From positions 1 to 64,000 of the forward strand of contig JAJZZA010000006.1 in NCBI GenBank assembly GCA_021797825.1: a stretch of 64,000 nucleotides of DNA, given 5' to 3'. A model generated the notes under the pieces. It saw only the letters and a list, made by a program, of their open reading frames with translations. It had not been told where the DNA came from and ran no database searches. The position numbers were made by a program, and so were the translations under genes. Of this stretch, positions 1-9,053 are shown one piece after another (position 1 is the first letter of the stretch; each line of letters opens with the position of its first letter). The stretch comes from Bacillota bacterium (GTDB lineage Bacteria; Bacillota; Sulfobacillia; Sulfobacillales; Sulfobacillaceae).

Positions 1-2
1 TC

Positions 3-80
3 GGGTTGTCCAACCTGGCGTCGGTCGCCGAACACGCGGCCCACGCCGAAGTGCGCGCCCGGCTCTCAGCCCCCCCATAA
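3..80 (+). CDS. C-terminal end of an unidentified gene (partial)
   Basis: An open frame enters from the left edge and ends in TAA at 78-80, giving a 25-residue tail ending EVRARLSAPP. It is Ala/Arg-rich and compositionally like coding sequence, but too short to assign to a family. It could also be chance in this high-GC DNA. Confidence 0.3.
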   Translation, partial: GLSNLASVAEHAAHAEVRARLSAPP

Positions 81-567
81 GGATGCAGCATACCGCATCA
101 ACCCCGACATGCTCATCGGGAAAATGACTGATCAGGTGATGCGGATCGCGTTGATCGCCGATGCCGCCCAACGCGAGGTGGCCTTCCCACGGCTCCTCGG
201 CCAGCTAGCCCGGAACCTGATCGCCATCCGTCCGGGACGCGTCGCGCCCCGCAATAAGACACCCCGCAGAAACCAATACTCCCAGAATCGGAGGCGATGC
301 TTGTAAGCGGCTCCTTAACCTGACAGCACTGCTCTGGTTCCCCCCGCCCATCCCTGTCGGGATTGTTGCGGATGGGGTGGCGGGTGACCGCGCCATCACG
401 AAGTTTGGGGTCCCGATGGCTGACCGCCAACCGGAAGCCGGCGATCGGATGGGATCGCCGATGATGACTTGGCACCCGGAACCTTTTACCACGTCAGGCA
501 TACGATCTCCAATGGATGAAGCCTCATCTGCTCCGCAGTCTTATCATTTACGAAAGGATGGTGTCCT
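81..567. other. Gene-poor stretch before the Cys/Thr-rich gene
   Basis: No convincing gene is seen. The open frames on both strands have no family resemblance and no Shine-Dalgarno sequence. The right end carries the ribosome binding site AAAGGA (553-558) of the gene starting at 568. Confidence 0.5.
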
Positions 568-1131
568 ATGGCTAGCGTTAGTCCGGGACCATGTCCGAGC
601 ACGGGGTGCCCCCCGCCCACCGAGATTGATTGTATTGTCGTGGATAAGGTATACGATTCCTGTACGCAGACGATTACCACTACCCAAACGTTTCTGGCTC
701 CCACGACGGGATGTACGGTGACGTCCTGCGCAATCAATTTAGCCACCTCGACCTGTACGGTCGGGGCGATTACTCCGACCGGCACCCCAAACTACAACAA
801 TGTCACGTTTGTCATATCCGCCAACTATACCGTGACCTGCTCGTCGGGGGTAACTTTGCCGGAGACCGTTGTTACGACGCAAACCGTGACCCTTTACAAC
901 CCAACCGGGACCACTCCCTCGTGCGCAATTTTGTCGGGCGCTTGCACTTGTGTCAATCTGCCGAACGGGGATATCAGCTGCACCGTGACCCTGTGTCTTC
1001 TGCTGCAGACCACGGCGACCGTACAATTACTGGTTCCCACGTACGGGTTTTGTGCGCCGCCCGTCTGTGCGTCGGTGGGCCCGGTCGTGCCCTGTCCGCC
1101 CAGTCCGCTATTTCCTCCTCAAGCCGGTTAA
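568..1131 (+). CDS. Cys/Thr-rich, nearly uncharged structural-type protein of unknown function
   Basis: This 187-residue protein has 16 cysteines spread evenly along it, very high Thr and Val, Pro-rich ends, one Lys and no Arg, His or Trp. AAAGGA lies 9 bases before the ATG. I see no signal peptide or membrane helix. A short motif near the start, CIVVDKVYDSC, is reminiscent of small Cys-containing proteins of spore formers, but I cannot name a family. The composition suggests a disulfide-cross-linked surface, spore-coat or S-layer-like component; this is inference. It is followed by a strong hairpin and then by a CAP-domain gene, so this end of the window looks devoted to envelope proteins. 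Confidence 0.75.
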   Translation: MASVSPGPCPSTGCPPPTEIDCIVVDKVYDSCTQTITTTQTFLAPTTGCTVTSCAINLATSTCTVGAITPTGTPNYNNVTFVISANYTVTCSSGVTLPETVVTTQTVTLYNPTGTTPSCAILSGACTCVNLPNGDISCTVTLCLLLQTTATVQLLVPTYGFCAPPVCASVGPVVPCPPSPLFPPQAG

Positions 1132-1141
1132 ATATTGGGTT

Positions 1142-1176
1142 AAAGGGTCTTCGCGCCGCTGCCGCGAAGGCCCTTT
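1142..1176 (+). terminator. Terminator-like hairpin after the Cys/Thr-rich gene
   Basis: The arms 1142-1155 and 1163-1176 form a 14-bp stem with one G-T pair and a 7-base loop (CCGCTGC), 10 bases past the stop codon. Only TTT ends the right arm and there is no long T run, so it may stabilise the mRNA as well as terminate it. Confidence 0.6.
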
Positions 1177-1384
1177 GCCGTGCGCGGAGCGGCTTTTGCC
1201 ATGGCAAATTGTGGGATGATGGGGAGCTTCTGCAATTGTTTTCCGATAAGCGGCTGGCAACTCCTTATTACCGTCGCTACCGGCTGTCCGCGCAGTTTGA
1301 CGACATTGCCTTCGTTACCGGGCTTTCCTAAGATTTCCGCATTGCGACCGCAATTTCATCAATGAACCTCTTGGGGGGATATTC

Positions 1385-2062
1385 GTGAATTACTTCAGTG
1401 CGCTGTTGATGTCTGCCGGATTGCCTGTTATGCCGAGCTTCGCCTCGCCACCGCCCATTGCCAATCCCGTGGTCGCGCGGTCTGTCAGCATATCGAATAC
1501 ACCGTGGACGAACTACCCGGCAGTGGGGAGTTCCAGCGTTGCCACCGTGTTCCAATCGTACCGGACGATTGCCGCCTCGCGCTCTGCGGCCCTATCGGGG
1601 ACGGGCCCTGGCGGCCAGGCATCCCCGCCCGTTGTCGTCAATCCGCCCGCCAGTGAGACGGTTGTCGGCGGCAACCTGGATGGACAAGCGTTTGAGATGA
1701 TTGCCCTCATCAATCAGGCGCGAACCCAGGCGGGTCTTAAACCGCTGGTCGTTAATTCGGCCCTGATGCGCTTGGCCGGGGAGCGGGCATCGGCATTAGC
1801 CAACGGGCCATTCACCAGTGACCTGGCGCAATATGGATGGCCGGCGCAGATGGAACAGGCGGCGGGCATTCAGGCACTGGGACTGGGCGCGGAAAATGTT
1901 GCGGAAGCCTCCTCTGTGGCGCAGGCATTCGCCTTGCTAATGGCCTCCCCGCCGCACCGTGCCAATATGCTCGATCGGTATGACACCCAAATCGGGGTAG
2001 GGATAGCTCCTTGGGGAGCGGGAGTGGCCATTTCCGAACTCTTTATCGGGCCTAGTCAGTAA
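1385..2062 (+). CDS. CAP-domain (SCP/YkwD-like) secreted protein
   Basis: This 225-residue protein starts with GTG behind a GGGGGGA ribosome binding site. The N-terminus (about residues 1-21) is hydrophobic with small residues near FAS, consistent with a signal peptide. A Ser/Pro/Val-rich linker follows. The C-terminal half (about 100-222) is a CAP domain: FEMIALINQARTQAG, then GAENVAEAS, then MASPPHRANML and GVGIA, the usual GEN...HR.N signature. The first conserved His of the CAP cavity is not obvious. Bacterial family members are extracellular and often spore- or wall-associated; their biochemical role is poorly known. Confidence 0.8.
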   Translation: MNYFSALLMSAGLPVMPSFASPPPIANPVVARSVSISNTPWTNYPAVGSSSVATVFQSYRTIAASRSAALSGTGPGGQASPPVVVNPPASETVVGGNLDGQAFEMIALINQARTQAGLKPLVVNSALMRLAGERASALANGPFTSDLAQYGWPAQMEQAAGIQALGLGAENVAEASSVAQAFALLMASPPHRANMLDRYDTQIGVGIAPWGAGVAISELFIGPSQ

Positions 2063-2104
2063 CACTCCGCGGCCGGTGCCGTAAAGTACCAGGGGTGAAA
2101 CATC

Positions 2105-2674
2105 ATGGACCGATTCGGAATTCTTGTGCTGGCGGCGGGTCCCGAGACGATTGGCCTGGTGCAGGAGCTGAAACGGGCGCTGGCTTCGTGGAACGTCTTG
2201 CAAGAAGCTGGTTTACCCGAATTGACGTTGCGCGTGGTCGGGGGTCCGCCCTCGCTCGGGTATGCGGCGGCCAACCGTTGGGCGTTGCGCCAAGCGGCTC
2301 ATCTGCTGGCGCGGACGACGGGCCTGGGATTCGCGCCCGGTGTGAGCAACTTTGACCTGGGCGTCGTGGAAATACGGGTGTCCGGGGACTCCGCCGAGTC
2401 CAAGGAATTGGCGCGGAAAATCGCTTGGGCGTTGTTTCTGTGGACGGCGGGGAGGCATCCGGTCAACCCGCAAATGGAACAGTATTACAAAGAGAAGGCC
2501 CGGGAGGAGACGGTTCAGCCTCTTGTCCCGCCGGAGCCCCCGGTTCGGCCGATACACCAGCTGGTGCGGACGGCGACGGCCAGCCAGCCGTTTCGGCTGC
2601 CTAACGGCGTCACTGGGCGCAAGCCGGGGATGGCGCCCATTACCGAATCCCCGCCGGTTCGTCGCGGCGGCTGA
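2105..2674 (+). CDS. Hypothetical protein, alpha/beta N-terminal region with Pro-rich tail
   Basis: The 189 residues are preceded by AGGGGTGAAA. The first 120 residues look like an alternating alpha/beta domain beginning FGILVLAAGPETIGLVQELK, with a long helix KELARKIAWALFLWTAG. The tail (140-189) is Pro/Arg-rich and probably disordered. No catalytic motif, signal peptide or membrane segment is seen. It lies 42 bases after the CAP gene on the same strand, so it may be co-transcribed. I do not recognise the family. Confidence 0.65.
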   Translation: MDRFGILVLAAGPETIGLVQELKRALASWNVLQEAGLPELTLRVVGGPPSLGYAAANRWALRQAAHLLARTTGLGFAPGVSNFDLGVVEIRVSGDSAESKELARKIAWALFLWTAGRHPVNPQMEQYYKEKAREETVQPLVPPEPPVRPIHQLVRTATASQPFRLPNGVTGRKPGMAPITESPPVRRGG

Positions 2675-4129
2675 CACTAAGCGGGCCTTGGCGTGGCCAA
2701 GAACGGGCTTTGTAATTCTGGGCGGGGGCATGGTTCCGGCACCGCTGTGCCGCCCATCGCTCAATCTAAACACTTCCGGGTTGCGTCCAGCCAGGCTCTC
2801 TCCGGCGGAAACCGTTCAGATGGGTGCTTAATCACCTGCTCGTCGCGGGTTTTCGCGCAAAGAATCCCCGGGCAAGGCGAGGGAGGGCTGCGGTTGTTTG
2901 CCCCCGGTCCCTTCCCTGTGCTAACCGCTGCTCGGCGGGTGTTAATCCTCTTCGGCGTTAGTCAGCGACCGCCTTGGCAGATGGATGCCAATGCCGGCAC
3001 CCCGGTCCCCAATATGTTGGCTCTGGGCTCCGCCACCACCAGGTGTCGGGGCATCTCCCTGGTTTTCCTCATCTGCCGCTTAACCTCCAGCGGAACGGAG
3101 GCGTCCGCGCATTGTCGGGGATTTGCGCTAAATGGGGGCCGGTGGTGCAGTCTCACGCCAGAAGGTCGTGACCCGGTGCTCGGCTCGGAAATCGGTTCTA
3201 AGCAATGACCCCACCGGCGTGACCAGGCAAGTATTTTGCCAGGGTCCAAGCTCTTTAGGCGCGGATGTTGAATAAAACACTACAGAGTGTTCTGCCGAAA
3301 ATCGTGGCCGGGGGACCTGTGGATGCCGATGAGGAGTTGGCCAGGGCAGAAACAGACTTAGTCAGCAATATCCATTGCTCCGTTGCCGCAGTGAGCCATC
3401 GCACTCCGCCCGACGGCCGGGATAATGCGAAGCCGCCAAGTTTCCGGGACTTCACGGCAACGTGGCGGGTCTTTACAGCTTTCGGCAACACATCGGGCGA
3501 ATTTGGCGACGTTCACCTGCATTGAATTCGGCAAGAATTGAACAACGCAGTCCCCTGGTAGGTCTTTGCTGGAATTCCGAAAATCCCTGCCAGGCAGGTG
3601 GGGCAAATCTGCAAAATGCCCAGCCAGCCACTAGGGATGTCAGGGGATCGCGGCGAGAAACCCCAGGAGTGGGCGAGTTGGAATTGGACCCGGCAGTCAG
3701 GGGAATCAAGGTGCAGCGTGCTGGGTGCTGGCTTGGTGGCATCCGCCGGGAAGGCAGCGCACGGAGTGGATGATCGTGCCCGGGTGGTGGGATGCAAGGT
3801 TTGCAGGCGGGACTGTACCGCTCCGGGAAAACGGCGGGATGGTGGCCATCGCGGAAGCCGGACATACCGGGAAACACGTGATGGGGTTTGGAAAACTGCC
3901 CGGCTCCTTTTGCATCGAGGCGTGTGGCCCTTCCCGGGGAAGACCAGGGTCCGAGCGAACTTGCCGTCGGCTACAGTTTACCAAGATGCCGCTCGTGGTC
4001 GGTGCTCAGCATGATAGTTCAGTTCAAATCGCCGGGCGTCTGGTATTGGACTAGATTATCCCCCGTTACGTCCCCGGCGGCGACCAAAGGCGAGTAAGAC
4101 GCCTTTCGGAAAATAAAGGAGGCAACTAC
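2675..4129. other. 1.45-kb gene-free region
   Basis: Open frames here (for example 2693-3208 and 3598-4014 on the plus strand) have no domain-like sequence, are full of Arg/Gly/Pro/Trp and overlap one another in several frames. I see no RNA gene or recognisable transposase. The stretch may be decayed sequence or hold an unrecognised non-coding RNA. Confidence 0.5.
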
Positions 4130-5335
4130 GTGATGGCATTATTTGATGACACCTTTCCCCCGTACATTCCGTTTGGCAGTCGGGAACTATCGCTGCAATT
4201 CCCAGCCAAAAAAGGCACGGATGTGGCGGTTCTGCAGTCTGTGTACAACTTGATGCTGCGGACCATGACCGGGCCCGGAACCCCGTTAGGCGCGGCGGTC
4301 ACGATTGACGGTGCGTATGGTTCCCAAACTCGGCAGGCGGTGAGACATATCCAGTCGTATTTTGGCCTTGCGGTGGACGGGGTGGCAGGGCCCAACACCT
4401 ATTTCGTATTCGGCCAAGGGGTAGGAAGCCACACCACCTACGGCGGCCCCGTCTATGGGAGCCGGCAACTTCAGCCGGGTGATTCGGGGGGAGACGTTAA
4501 AATCCTGCAGAATCGTTTAAACGGATTTCGTTATGCGTCGCTCATCGGAGGACCGGCCGACGGAGTGTTCGGTCCGAAAACCGCTCAGGCTGTGCTGGCT
4601 TTCAAAGCCGATGCGGAGATCAACGGGGATACGGGATTCCCGCACAACGCCATTGCCGGGTTCGGTTTTTACGATGCCTCCTGGCTCTACACATTTATGG
4701 GCGGCCGCGCCATTTTTTCCGGTCGCAACGGATTTGATACCGTCTTTTTGCAGGTTATCCTGACCAACCTGGGATTCTTCTCAGATGACATTACCGGTTT
4801 CTACCGAGAAGAAACCGAACGGGCGGTGAGAAACTTCCAAAGGTCGCAAGCGATCACCGTCGACGGGGTGGTGGGACCCGAAACATTTTATCGATTAGGC
4901 TTGCAAAATCCGGAGGCTGCCCCCGCTCCACTGGATGTCGCCTGGCCGCCGGCAATCATTCCCGAGTTGGTTGAGGTCTGTTCTGTGGCGTTAACCAGTC
5001 AAACGTCAGATTTGCATCCGTATGGGGCGGCATGTGTGGTGGTCAACCAAGCCGAAGGATTCGAGAGCTTGGATGTAACTGGCAATCTGCTGCCGAATCC
5101 CGGAGATCTTGGGCCGTATTCCACCTATTTTTTTACGCTGACCAACCCGTCCACCGGGTTGCTGGTATTGACGGCCCCCATGATCCCCTTGCCGACGGAT
5201 CAAGATTGGGCTGGCAGCTACTCGCCCGGCGTGTCGACGATTGTGCGGGGGGTGGTTGCGATTCGCCCCGGCACCACCGGCGGAGCACCACTGGGCCCGG
5301 TCGTGGTGGCCGGAAACGCGGCAAATTGCCATTGA
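4130..5335 (+). CDS. Protein with three peptidoglycan-binding repeats and a C-terminal domain of unknown function
   Basis: 401 residues; AAAGGAGG (4115-4122) precedes GTG 4130, and ATG 4133 is an alternative start. Three PG_binding_1-type repeats are visible. Their hallmark segments are TIDGAYGSQTRQAV (about 62-75), PADGVFGPKTAQAV (about 143-156) and DITGFYREETERAV (about 222-235), with second half-motifs AVDGVAGPNTYF and TVDGVVGPETF. The last about 120 residues form a separate Gly/Pro/Val-rich domain that I do not recognise. No signal peptide is seen, unusual for a wall-binding protein; export with the spore coat is one explanation (inference). It stands alone between two gene-free regions. 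Confidence 0.8.
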   Translation: MMALFDDTFPPYIPFGSRELSLQFPAKKGTDVAVLQSVYNLMLRTMTGPGTPLGAAVTIDGAYGSQTRQAVRHIQSYFGLAVDGVAGPNTYFVFGQGVGSHTTYGGPVYGSRQLQPGDSGGDVKILQNRLNGFRYASLIGGPADGVFGPKTAQAVLAFKADAEINGDTGFPHNAIAGFGFYDASWLYTFMGGRAIFSGRNGFDTVFLQVILTNLGFFSDDITGFYREETERAVRNFQRSQAITVDGVVGPETFYRLGLQNPEAAPAPLDVAWPPAIIPELVEVCSVALTSQTSDLHPYGAACVVVNQAEGFESLDVTGNLLPNPGDLGPYSTYFFTLTNPSTGLLVLTAPMIPLPTDQDWAGSYSPGVSTIVRGVVAIRPGTTGGAPLGPVVVAGNAANCH

Positions 5336-6617
5336 TGGGCCTCGCTGTAGTCCCAAAACGGAAAGCGGGTATTCGGATGGTGGCGAAGGCCAGATTGCTA
5401 AGGTCCCGCGCTTGGGGACGGGAGGTGTCCGCAGTCTCCCGTCCGTACTGTACCCAACTGGCGGTGCGACGGATGCTCCACCTGCGCGTTGCGGTGAGTG
5501 AGCGGCCGCGGCCAAATGCGGGCGCCAGCCAGTGCAGAACGGCCCCGGGTCCGCTGCCCAGCTCTGCCGATAGCGGTCGTTGACTGTACCGACTGGCGTG
5601 TGCCGGGGATTGGCCAGGGTGATGCACGAAAATAAACCGGTGGGACACTGGGGAATGTTTCATACAGGGCACCATTGAACGGAGTCCGTCGATGCCGCCA
5701 CGTGACAAATCAATGTCCATAACCGTGCGTATCGGTGAAGAAAATGGCGCTGGGACAGCGGTTGTAACAGAATGCGCGGTAAAACTCCGCCGTTCAGTTT
5801 AGGGCGGAGATAGAAGGCGTTGCCGTCAGGCAACGCTGTTGCTAAGAGACATATCAGTCCAAGTAACCGGAGACCTTCGGGCGACCGGATAGGGCGCTTT
5901 TGGCAAACCCCTTGCGAGTAAACCTGACCTCAGTCGGTTTCTCGTAAGGACCACTTCCTGGGAGGGGAGTGTCAATGCATTGTTTCGCGTAATTTACCGG
6001 GAATCTTTATGAAGCCTGCTCGGCAGCCATCGATCAGGACCAGTGATATTTTGCCAACGAACGCTGCTTCTATTCCGGACCCCGACACATCGAACCTTAT
6101 GGGCTAGACTTAGGAACCGGGATTGAGGGAAAAACCGAAGACGCGGTTGTGGTCAGAAGTTGGCTCCATAATTAGCTGGCCAGGCCATTCTCCTCTCGCC
6201 TGTAATTCTCATTGCGACTATGTCACCCAAATCGGCAATCGTTATCCACGGTTCCGGAAGGTGGTACCTGGTCCACATGCCGGAACAAACAGGTTGTCCT
6301 ACCCTTCGCCCTCGTTGCCCGCATTTTGACGGCTGGGTCGACAGACTGATTTCTCCGGACCACGAACTCCTGCCTCACATCGGGGTTTGTCTGCAGAGCC
6401 AAAACTGACGTAATCCCTTAGCCTTGGCAGCGATGGATCGAGATAGTTGGCACGGGGGGGCACAGGGCGCCGGATACCCCGGGGGCCACCCGTGCCGTGT
6501 TTGCCGCCGGAGGCCGGCCTGCTGGCAAGCCGCACGGGCAGCCATGCTATGGGGAGGGCGTGCGGTCCTGCGGTGAGCCAGCGCCAGGCTGGGCCGACGG
6601 CGGACTAGGCACAGCAT
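5336..6617. other. 1.28-kb gene-free region with hairpins
   Basis: No convincing gene is found. It contains the cluster of palindromes described separately (5785-5944). An open frame ending in TAG at 5799-5801, with tail AVVTECAVKLRRSV, runs into the first palindrome and might be the decayed end of a TnpB-type ORF. The rest shows no family resemblance. Confidence 0.45.
5785..5944 (+). repeat. Cluster of three palindromic hairpins (possible IS605/TnpB right-end remnant)
   Basis: Hairpin 1 pairs CTCCGCC (5785-5791) with GGCGGAG (5803-5809). Hairpin 2 pairs GCGTTGCC (5817-5824) perfectly with GGCAACGC (5829-5836) around GTCA. Hairpin 3 spans 5915-5944, with arms CGAG/CTCG, AAACC/GGTTT and GAC/GTC around CTCA. 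The short G/C hairpin just past a stop codon resembles the right end of IS200/IS605 elements. An independent structured RNA is the alternative. Confidence 0.4.
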
Positions 6618-7310
6618 CTAATAAGGACCCGCGCACGGTGTCGCCATGGCCATAAGCTGGGACATCACCGAATTGGGGTCGGACAACGACTCGAGGACAG
6701 TGTCCGCCCCGGAGCGGGATAGCTGATCCGCGGAAAAACGCCCGGTCGCGACTGCTAAGCATGCCAGCGACTCGGCGTGCGCTGCCTCCACATCGTACGG
6801 GGTATCGCCAATCACCACCGCGTGAGTGGCAGCCGGGGCCGTCCGGCGGGCCGCCCGCAGAATGGCGGGGCGGTCGGGCCCATCGTCAGCGAATCCGCCC
6901 CCCTGAGGGAAATACCGCCAGAGGCCGACCGCGCTCAGTTTCAGGCAGGCGCTGCGATAAAAGTTGCCGGTGCCCAGCCGCAGGAGAAAATGCTTCGACG
7001 CGGCCAGAGCGAAAAGCAACTCGCCGACCCCAGGCAGGACGGTTGGGGGCGAGTTGGCCAGCTCAGTCGACAACTGGGAGAAATAGGCGGCTTGCACCGC
7101 CGCCCAGTCGATGAGGGCCGTTGGCACGCGTGTGTGCACGGCAGCCTCCCAAAACAACGGCCAATCCGTACGGCCCGCAAAATCGGCGCGGTTTAAGGCG
7201 TCGGGTTCTCCCAACACCTCGCGAAACGCTTGGCGCATGGCGCGATGCCCTGCCCCGCGGGCATCAATCAAGGTGCCGTCGATGTCAAATATCGCGATGA
7301 TCTTCGTCAT
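6618..7310 (-). CDS. HAD-superfamily phosphatase (phosphoglycolate phosphatase-like)
   Basis: I start it at the ATG at 7310 because the HAD motif I sequence FDIDGTLID follows at once (Asp9 and Asp11); the upstream extension is not family-like. 230 residues. Motif IV is VVIGDTPYDVEAA near residue 170, and the cap domain lies between. The start overlaps the end of pgl by 26 bases without a good Shine-Dalgarno sequence, so translation is probably coupled. As last gene of the pentose phosphate operon it may dephosphorylate a sugar phosphate by-product or phosphoglycolate; the substrate cannot be read from sequence. Confidence 0.85.
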   Translation of the reverse strand: MTKIIAIFDIDGTLIDARGAGHRAMRQAFREVLGEPDALNRADFAGRTDWPLFWEAAVHTRVPTALIDWAAVQAAYFSQLSTELANSPPTVLPGVGELLFALAASKHFLLRLGTGNFYRSACLKLSAVGLWRYFPQGGGFADDGPDRPAILRAARRTAPAATHAVVIGDTPYDVEAAHAESLACLAVATGRFSADQLSRSGADTVLESLSDPNSVMSQLMAMATPCAGPY

Positions 7311-8013
7311 TGAGTAGGCTTGCCGCGTCCCGGTCCAGAAACCACACGGTGCGGTCCGCCGGCAACCGGCTAGCGGGGAGCGCCTGCCGCTCCACCAGGA
7401 TCTTTCGCACAATGGGGGCTTTGTCGGTTCCCGTAACCAGCACCGCGATGTGGTGGGCGTGCTCGAGCAGCGGAAAGGTCAGTGTATACCGCGGGGCGAT
7501 TGGCCCGGGCCCGTAGGCGACCCAATCCCGGGCGTCCAATTGCGGGGATGCCGGGAACAAGGAAGCAACGTGTCCATCCGCGCCAACACCCAGCAGCACA
7601 ATGTCGAGGACCGGGATGCCATCACGCTGAGGGAGTGTCGCCAAGGCGTGCCGATAGTCGGCCAGCGCGGCGGACGGGGGGCCGCTGGTCCGCCAGGCAT
7701 GGATGGCCCTGGGAGGGGTGGCCAATTGTGTCAGCAGGGTCCGCTCGCACGTCCCGAAGTTGCTGTCGGGACTATGCGGCGGAACATCGCGCTCATCGCC
7801 CCAGAACAGGACCGTGTCGGCCCAGGGCCACGCCTTTTGGGCGGCGGCCATCCTTTCATAAAGGGGCAAGGGGGTGTGTCCGCCGGTAAGCGCCAGTGAG
7901 ACCAGCCCATGGTCGGCAATGGACCAAACCGCGATTTGGGTCAACCATTGTTCGATGGCTTGCAAAGCGGCGGCGCGGTCTACATGCCGTTGGACGGTTG
8001 GCGAGGATTTCAT
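7285..8013 (-). CDS. pgl: 6-phosphogluconolactonase
   Basis: 242 residues. It hydrolyses 6-phosphogluconolactone in the oxidative pentose phosphate pathway. Family motifs are ALTGGHTPLPLYE near residue 42, FWGDER near 70, and LLGVGADGHVASLFP near 140. It overlaps the upstream opcA stop by 4 bases and the downstream HAD gene by 26, fixing it in the operon. Length is normal for the DevB/SOL type. Confidence 0.95.
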   Translation of the reverse strand: MKSSPTVQRHVDRAAALQAIEQWLTQIAVWSIADHGLVSLALTGGHTPLPLYERMAAAQKAWPWADTVLFWGDERDVPPHSPDSNFGTCERTLLTQLATPPRAIHAWRTSGPPSAALADYRHALATLPQRDGIPVLDIVLLGVGADGHVASLFPASPQLDARDWVAYGPGPIAPRYTLTFPLLEHAHHIAVLVTGTDKAPIVRKILVERQALPASRLPADRTVWFLDRDAASLLNDEDHRDI

Positions 8014-9029
8014 TCTTCGTCATCTCCCAACAGAGATTTCAAGCTTTCGTCGTACAAAGCATCATGGCCAAGATTCAACAGCCGAAGAACCAGGGCGAGC
8101 GGTTCGCCTGCTGGCTGTTCGCCGGTCCAACGGGCCACAGCCGCGCCTTGGGCATTCTCGAGCGTAGCGGAAATTCGCTCGGCCAGGGATGACATCGTCA
8201 GCCGAAAACGCGCGGTGTCGAAAATCCAGCGGGAGCTGGGCGCAGGATGCCAGTTGATCGCTGCGAGTCCATCCGGGTTAGCCAGAGTAATGACCCGCGG
8301 CTCAGACCGGATCCAACCCCATCCCAGACGGGATGCCAGCCAAGCGGACATCATCAGGAACATGGTTTCGGATGGCCCCTCAAAGGTTATCCGTTCGGCA
8401 TGAAAGAGGCAGTGGCTGGCGTCCGGATGATCCGCCGCATCGGCCCACAGTCGGCGCCAGGCGGCCAGACGCAGCCACTCGAGATCGTCAATGGCCATGC
8501 CTTCGCGATGCGCCGCCGCCAGTGATGGCCGCCACGACTCCCACTGTCCGTGGGAGTCAATGATGAGGTGGGTGAAGCCGGTCCGGAGGAGATCCCAGCG
8601 GAACGGCTCATGGGGAGGCTCTCCCCGCCACCACAGGTAAGACGGCAGATCGGAATGAATGAGCGGTTGCACCATATCGATCCAGTAGGTGGCCAACGAC
8701 CCTTCGAGGTGAAGATCCAGGCATTCCGAAAAAAGCACCGGCGGCTCACCTCCGCGAACTGACGCGGTGTAGTGCACGGCGATGCCGGGGCCGTCGGCTT
8801 TCCGATCGGGGTTGATGATCAGTATGCGGGCGGGATGCGCACCCGCCATGCGCGCCGCAAGTTGAGTCCAGTCCTCGGGGGGGATTCCCGCGACATAGAG
8901 GCCCAGGGTGAGAACGGTAGCAATGATGGGGTCATGGCCCGCCAGTTCGTTGCGGATGATGGCCGGTAGCGTGCGGAGCAGGTCCGGGCCGCTAACCTGG
9001 GCGCGCCATTCGATTGTCCGGTTATCCAT
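8010..9029 (-). CDS. opcA: Glucose-6-phosphate dehydrogenase assembly protein OpcA
   Basis: 339 residues. OpcA proteins promote assembly or redox activation of G6PDH and are best known in cyanobacteria and actinobacteria. Recognisable segments are HPARILIINPD near residue 65 and LPSYLWWRGEPP near 130. The start ATG at 9029 has AGGAGCAAGCC just upstream. It sits directly after zwf, as in the families where it was described. Presence in a spore-forming Firmicute is less usual. Confidence 0.92.
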   Translation of the reverse strand: MDNRTIEWRAQVSGPDLLRTLPAIIRNELAGHDPIIATVLTLGLYVAGIPPEDWTQLAARMAGAHPARILIINPDRKADGPGIAVHYTASVRGGEPPVLFSECLDLHLEGSLATYWIDMVQPLIHSDLPSYLWWRGEPPHEPFRWDLLRTGFTHLIIDSHGQWESWRPSLAAAHREGMAIDDLEWLRLAAWRRLWADAADHPDASHCLFHAERITFEGPSETMFLMMSAWLASRLGWGWIRSEPRVITLANPDGLAAINWHPAPSSRWIFDTARFRLTMSSLAERISATLENAQGAAVARWTGEQPAGEPLALVLRLLNLGHDALYDESLKSLLGDDEE

Positions 9030-9053
9030 GGCTTGCTCCTCTGTTGTAACCGA

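Noticed and set aside
2693-3208. 171-residue plus-strand open frame
   Set aside because: No ribosome binding site, no family resemblance, composition of a chance frame.
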